Shown piece after piece: positions 61,950 through 64,000 of a DNA stretch of 64,000 nt. Source of the DNA: Kitasatospora setae KM-6054 (GTDB taxonomy: Bacteria; Actinomycetota; Actinomycetes; Streptomycetales; Streptomycetaceae); NCBI RefSeq assembly GCF_000269985.1, contig NC_016109.1, positions 1,426,001 through 1,490,000 on the forward strand, read 5' to 3'. Every line of letters begins with the position of its first letter. The first letter of the stretch is position 1. The notes beneath the pieces are model-generated. The model saw only the letters and a program-made list of their open reading frames with translations. It had not been told where the DNA came from and searched no databases. Both the position numbers and the translations under genes were made by a program.

Positions 61950-62761
61950 GCGTTCTTCTCCGCTTCGGGGCCGATCGGCCGGGTCAGGTAGTGCGCGCGC
62001 ACCAGGTCGGTCGTCACCAGGCGCAGGGTCGGCTGGAGGACGGCGTCGTCCGGGATCGCGTCCCAGGCCATGTAGGGCCACCACCGGTCGTGGGCGGCCA
62101 GCAGCATCCGCTCGCCGCCGGGCACGTCGCCGCGCACCGCGTACCAGCCCGCCATCCAGAGGCAGGCCGCGTAGCGGTCGGGCAGTTGGCCGGAGGTCTC
62201 GGCCAGCCGGTGGGCCAGGTCGAAGTCGTTGGCGGCGGCGGCCGCCTCCCACAGGGTGTGCCGGTCGCGGGCGTCCAGCGTGTCGAAGTCGCGTTCGGCG
62301 AGCGGGGCGGCGACGCGGTCCAGCGGCCGGGCCGGGCCGCCCCAGTCGGAGCGGCCGGGCAGCAGGTGTTCGACCGGCCGCCCGGGGAGCTCCTCGGCGA
62401 GCCAGGAGAGGTCGTCGCCCAGGTTCCGGCCCTCGGGGACGCGGGCGGCCGCGGCCAGCAGGCGCGGCCGGGCGGGCGCTCCGGCGTGCAGTTCGCCCGC
62501 CAGCAGGGCGGTGCGGAAGGGCGTGTCCTGGTCGCAGAGTTCGCCGCCGAGCGGGGCGTCCCGGGCGATCAGCTCCTCGGCCAGGTCGGCGGCCTCGGCG
62601 AACCGGTCCTGCCAGAACAGGACCTGGATGGCCGCCGCGGCGGCCTCCCAGGCTTCGTCCCGGTCGCCGTCCGGGCGGCTGGCCGTGGCCAGCAGGTCGG
62701 GCAGCACCTCCTCGAACCGGCCCTGCCGGGCCTGGGAGACCAGCCGTTCGGCGGCGTTCAC
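61946..62761 (-). CDS. helical-repeat putative immunity protein
   Basis: Product of 271 residues, Ala/Leu-rich and helical, TPR-like (FEEVLPDLLATASRPDGDRDE, FAEAADLAEELIARDAPLGG, ANDFDLAHRLAETSG). No defined family recognised. GTG at 62761, six nt after GAAGGAG; 22 nt behind the nuclease toxin gene and overlapping the SUKH-like gene. By position it is probably the direct immunity protein or an adaptor for the toxin. Confidence 0.65.
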   Translation of the reverse strand: MNAAERLVSQARQGRFEEVLPDLLATASRPDGDRDEAWEAAAAAIQVLFWQDRFAEAADLAEELIARDAPLGGELCDQDTPFRTALLAGELHAGAPARPRLLAAAARVPEGRNLGDDLSWLAEELPGRPVEHLLPGRSDWGGPARPLDRVAAPLAERDFDTLDARDRHTLWEAAAAANDFDLAHRLAETSGQLPDRYAACLWMAGWYAVRGDVPGGERMLLAAHDRWWPYMAWDAIPDDAVLQPTLRLVTTDLVRAHYLTRPIGPEAEKNA

Positions 62762-62783
62762 CCGTGCTCCTTCCGGCTGTTCG

Positions 62784-63443
62784 TCATCTGACTCGTATGC
62801 GTACTCTGGCTCCGTCCCAGAGTCCGCGGACGGCACTGCCCATGCTGGAGCCGGAGCCCTGGTTGTCGCTGCTGGGTATGTACTTTACGCTCGCGCCCTT
62901 CCCGCCTTCCCGGTACATGGCGGGCGGGTACTCGTCGCGGTCGTCCGGCGGGCGGGTGGCGATGCCGCGGAGCGAGTCGGCGCGGTTGGCGTCGGCGTGC
63001 GCCTCGTCCTTGTCGATGGTCAGGATCGAGGGCTTGGGCCGGCCCGGCTGCGACCTGTCGCCGCGCCAGATGGTGCCCTGCTGGGCCTCCTCGATGTGCC
63101 GGGCCGACTCGGGGAACCTGGCCCGGTCGACGACGATCTCGGCGTCGTAGTCGGCCCGGACGCCGAAGTGCCCGGCGAGCCTGGTGCGGGCCTCGGCCTG
63201 CCGGACGACGCGGGCCCGGGCGCCCGGGCCGATCATGCCGTCGTTCTTGCCGACCCGCTGGGCGAGCTTGATGAGCTCGCGCTGGTGCGCCAGGTCGGCC
63301 TCGACGATGTGCTTGACGACCTTCGCGGTGCCCTGGCCGGCCTGCTCGTACATGTCGGCGACGGCCTGGCCGGCCTCCTTGCTGAGCCGCATGCCGATCT
63401 TCTCGGCGGCCTCTTCCAGGGCCTTGGCGATCGGATGGGTCAA
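62784..63443 (-). CDS. polymorphic toxin with C-terminal NucA/NucB nuclease domain
   Basis: Product of 219 residues. The N-terminal ~90 residues are helical (ALEEAAEKIGMRLSKEAGQAV). The C-terminal part has RDEYPPAMYREGGKGASVKYI (169-189) followed by PSSDNQGSGSSMGS, the signature of NucA/NucB-type DNases, which are exported non-specific DNases. There is no signal peptide. The start overlaps the preceding WXG100-like gene (ATGA), which suggests type VII (ESX) export. Two putative immunity genes follow. Confidence 0.78.
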   Translation of the reverse strand: MTHPIAKALEEAAEKIGMRLSKEAGQAVADMYEQAGQGTAKVVKHIVEADLAHQRELIKLAQRVGKNDGMIGPGARARVVRQAEARTRLAGHFGVRADYDAEIVVDRARFPESARHIEEAQQGTIWRGDRSQPGRPKPSILTIDKDEAHADANRADSLRGIATRPPDDRDEYPPAMYREGGKGASVKYIPSSDNQGSGSSMGSAVRGLWDGARVRIRVR

Positions 63444-64000
63444 CTGAACGACACCCCCGAGGTGGCGGTCGCGAACGAACGGACGTGGCCGACCACCTGC
63501 TGGGAGTGGTCCTGGAGCGCGTTGGACAGCCGCAGCAGCTCGTCGGGGTTGACCTGGAAGCCGGCGCCCCCGCCGCCCCCGCCCCCGCCGCCCGACGCGA
63601 TCCCGTTGAGCGCGGCCTGGACGCCCTTGAAGACCAGCCCGCTGATCGCCCGCTCGACGACGCCCTCCAGCGGTTCGACCGCCCGGGAGACCAGTTCGCC
63701 GATGATCTGCTGCTCGACCTCCTGGAGGATCGCGTTGACGACCCGTTTGGTGACCTCGATCAGCGCGGCCTCGGCCGCCGCCGAGGCGCCGAGGGTGACC
63801 ACGGCGGTGGCGGCGGCGGCCGCCAGCTCGGCGGCCGCGATCCCCAACTGGGTGATGACCGCCAGCTTGGCGGCGACGATGGCGTCCGCCGCGACGTCGA
63901 GGACGGTGGCGACCACGCCGCAGATCTGGACGATCTCGTCCATGTGGTCGTTCGACATCGTGTTCCAGCGCTCGACCAACTGCTGGTAGGAGTCGGCCTG
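63440..64000 (-). CDS. WXG100-like protein, 5' end outside window
   Basis: At least 187 codons; the frame is open to the right edge, so the start is not seen. The beginning QADSYQQLVERWNTMSNDHMDEI resembles the second helix of WXG100/ESX substrates. An Ala-rich helical region follows (IAAAELAAAAATAVVTLGAS), with a Gly-rich hinge (GIASGGGGGGGGGAG) and a second helical unit (FQVNPDELLRLSNALQDHSQQVV). It overlaps the toxin gene by four nt. It probably carries the toxin partner for type VII secretion or is part of a split toxin. Confidence 0.7.
   Translation of the reverse strand, partial: QADSYQQLVERWNTMSNDHMDEIVQICGVVATVLDVAADAIVAAKLAVITQLGIAAAELAAAAATAVVTLGASAAAEAALIEVTKRVVNAILQEVEQQIIGELVSRAVEPLEGVVERAISGLVFKGVQAALNGIASGGGGGGGGGAGFQVNPDELLRLSNALQDHSQQVVGHVRSFATATSGVSFS

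Overview
The window is very GC-rich DNA with GTG and TTG starts, long shadow reading frames, a conservon with a CYP157-type P450, a DasR-type operator in front of a chitin-active oxygenase, a class I terpene synthase, an EF-hand protein and actinobacterial Cys leader-peptide control. Together these point to the chromosome of a Streptomyces- or Kitasatospora-like actinomycete, probably in an accessory-rich part. No rRNA or tRNA gene was found.

Layout. 1-3.8 kb: a Met-codon leader peptide and attenuator, then a SAM-hydroxide adenosyltransferase-like gene and a polar amino-acid ABC transporter. 4-6 kb: a Nudix protein, and a small Asp-Gly/Lys-rich peptide gene coupled to a PCMT-family methyltransferase (candidate aspartimide RiPP). 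6-10.5 kb: relics, a frameshifted propeller gene, a secreted ricin-type lectin and a frameshifted SMI1/KNR4 gene. 10.6-16.3 kb: terpene synthase, EF-hand protein, a methyltransferase lacking a normal start codon, a decayed alpha-hydroxy-acid oxidase and a FUSC transporter. 16.6-24 kb: a CHAP hydrolase with beta-propeller, a membrane-anchored HTH protein, a PucR regulator divergent from a truncated acyl-CoA-ligase-like gene, and an FdhF/YdeP oxidoreductase.

24.06-38.45 kb: a 14.3-kb block bracketed by two identical 103-bp copies of the 5' coding region of a uracil/xanthine permease gene. A decayed tyrosine integrase lies just inside the left copy. The block holds an Imm1 immunity gene, a 2459-residue RHS/HINT protein with a DddA/SCP1.201-like deaminase tip, and a frameshifted LamG/ricin protein with a small membrane partner. 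A third, decayed permease fragment lies at 4.5 kb.

38-49.7 kb: the permease, a MerR/aldo-keto reductase pair, an ssu-type sulfonate operon behind a Cys-rich leader peptide, the DasR-controlled LPMO, and GNAT, LysR and GATase-like genes. 49.7-54.7 kb: a complete conservon (sensor kinase-like, roadblock, DUF742, GTPase, P450). 55-58.1 kb: serine recombinase, trypsin and IS transposase relics around a SigE-type sigma/PASTA pair. 58-64 kb: a repeat protein, a TyrZ-type tyrosyl-tRNA synthetase, and the start of a WXG100-like/NucA-NucB nuclease toxin locus with two putative immunity genes, which runs off the right edge.

Three genes carry single-base frameshifts in or next to homopolymers; these may be true decay or assembly errors. 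Functions were assigned by reading motifs, without database searches.
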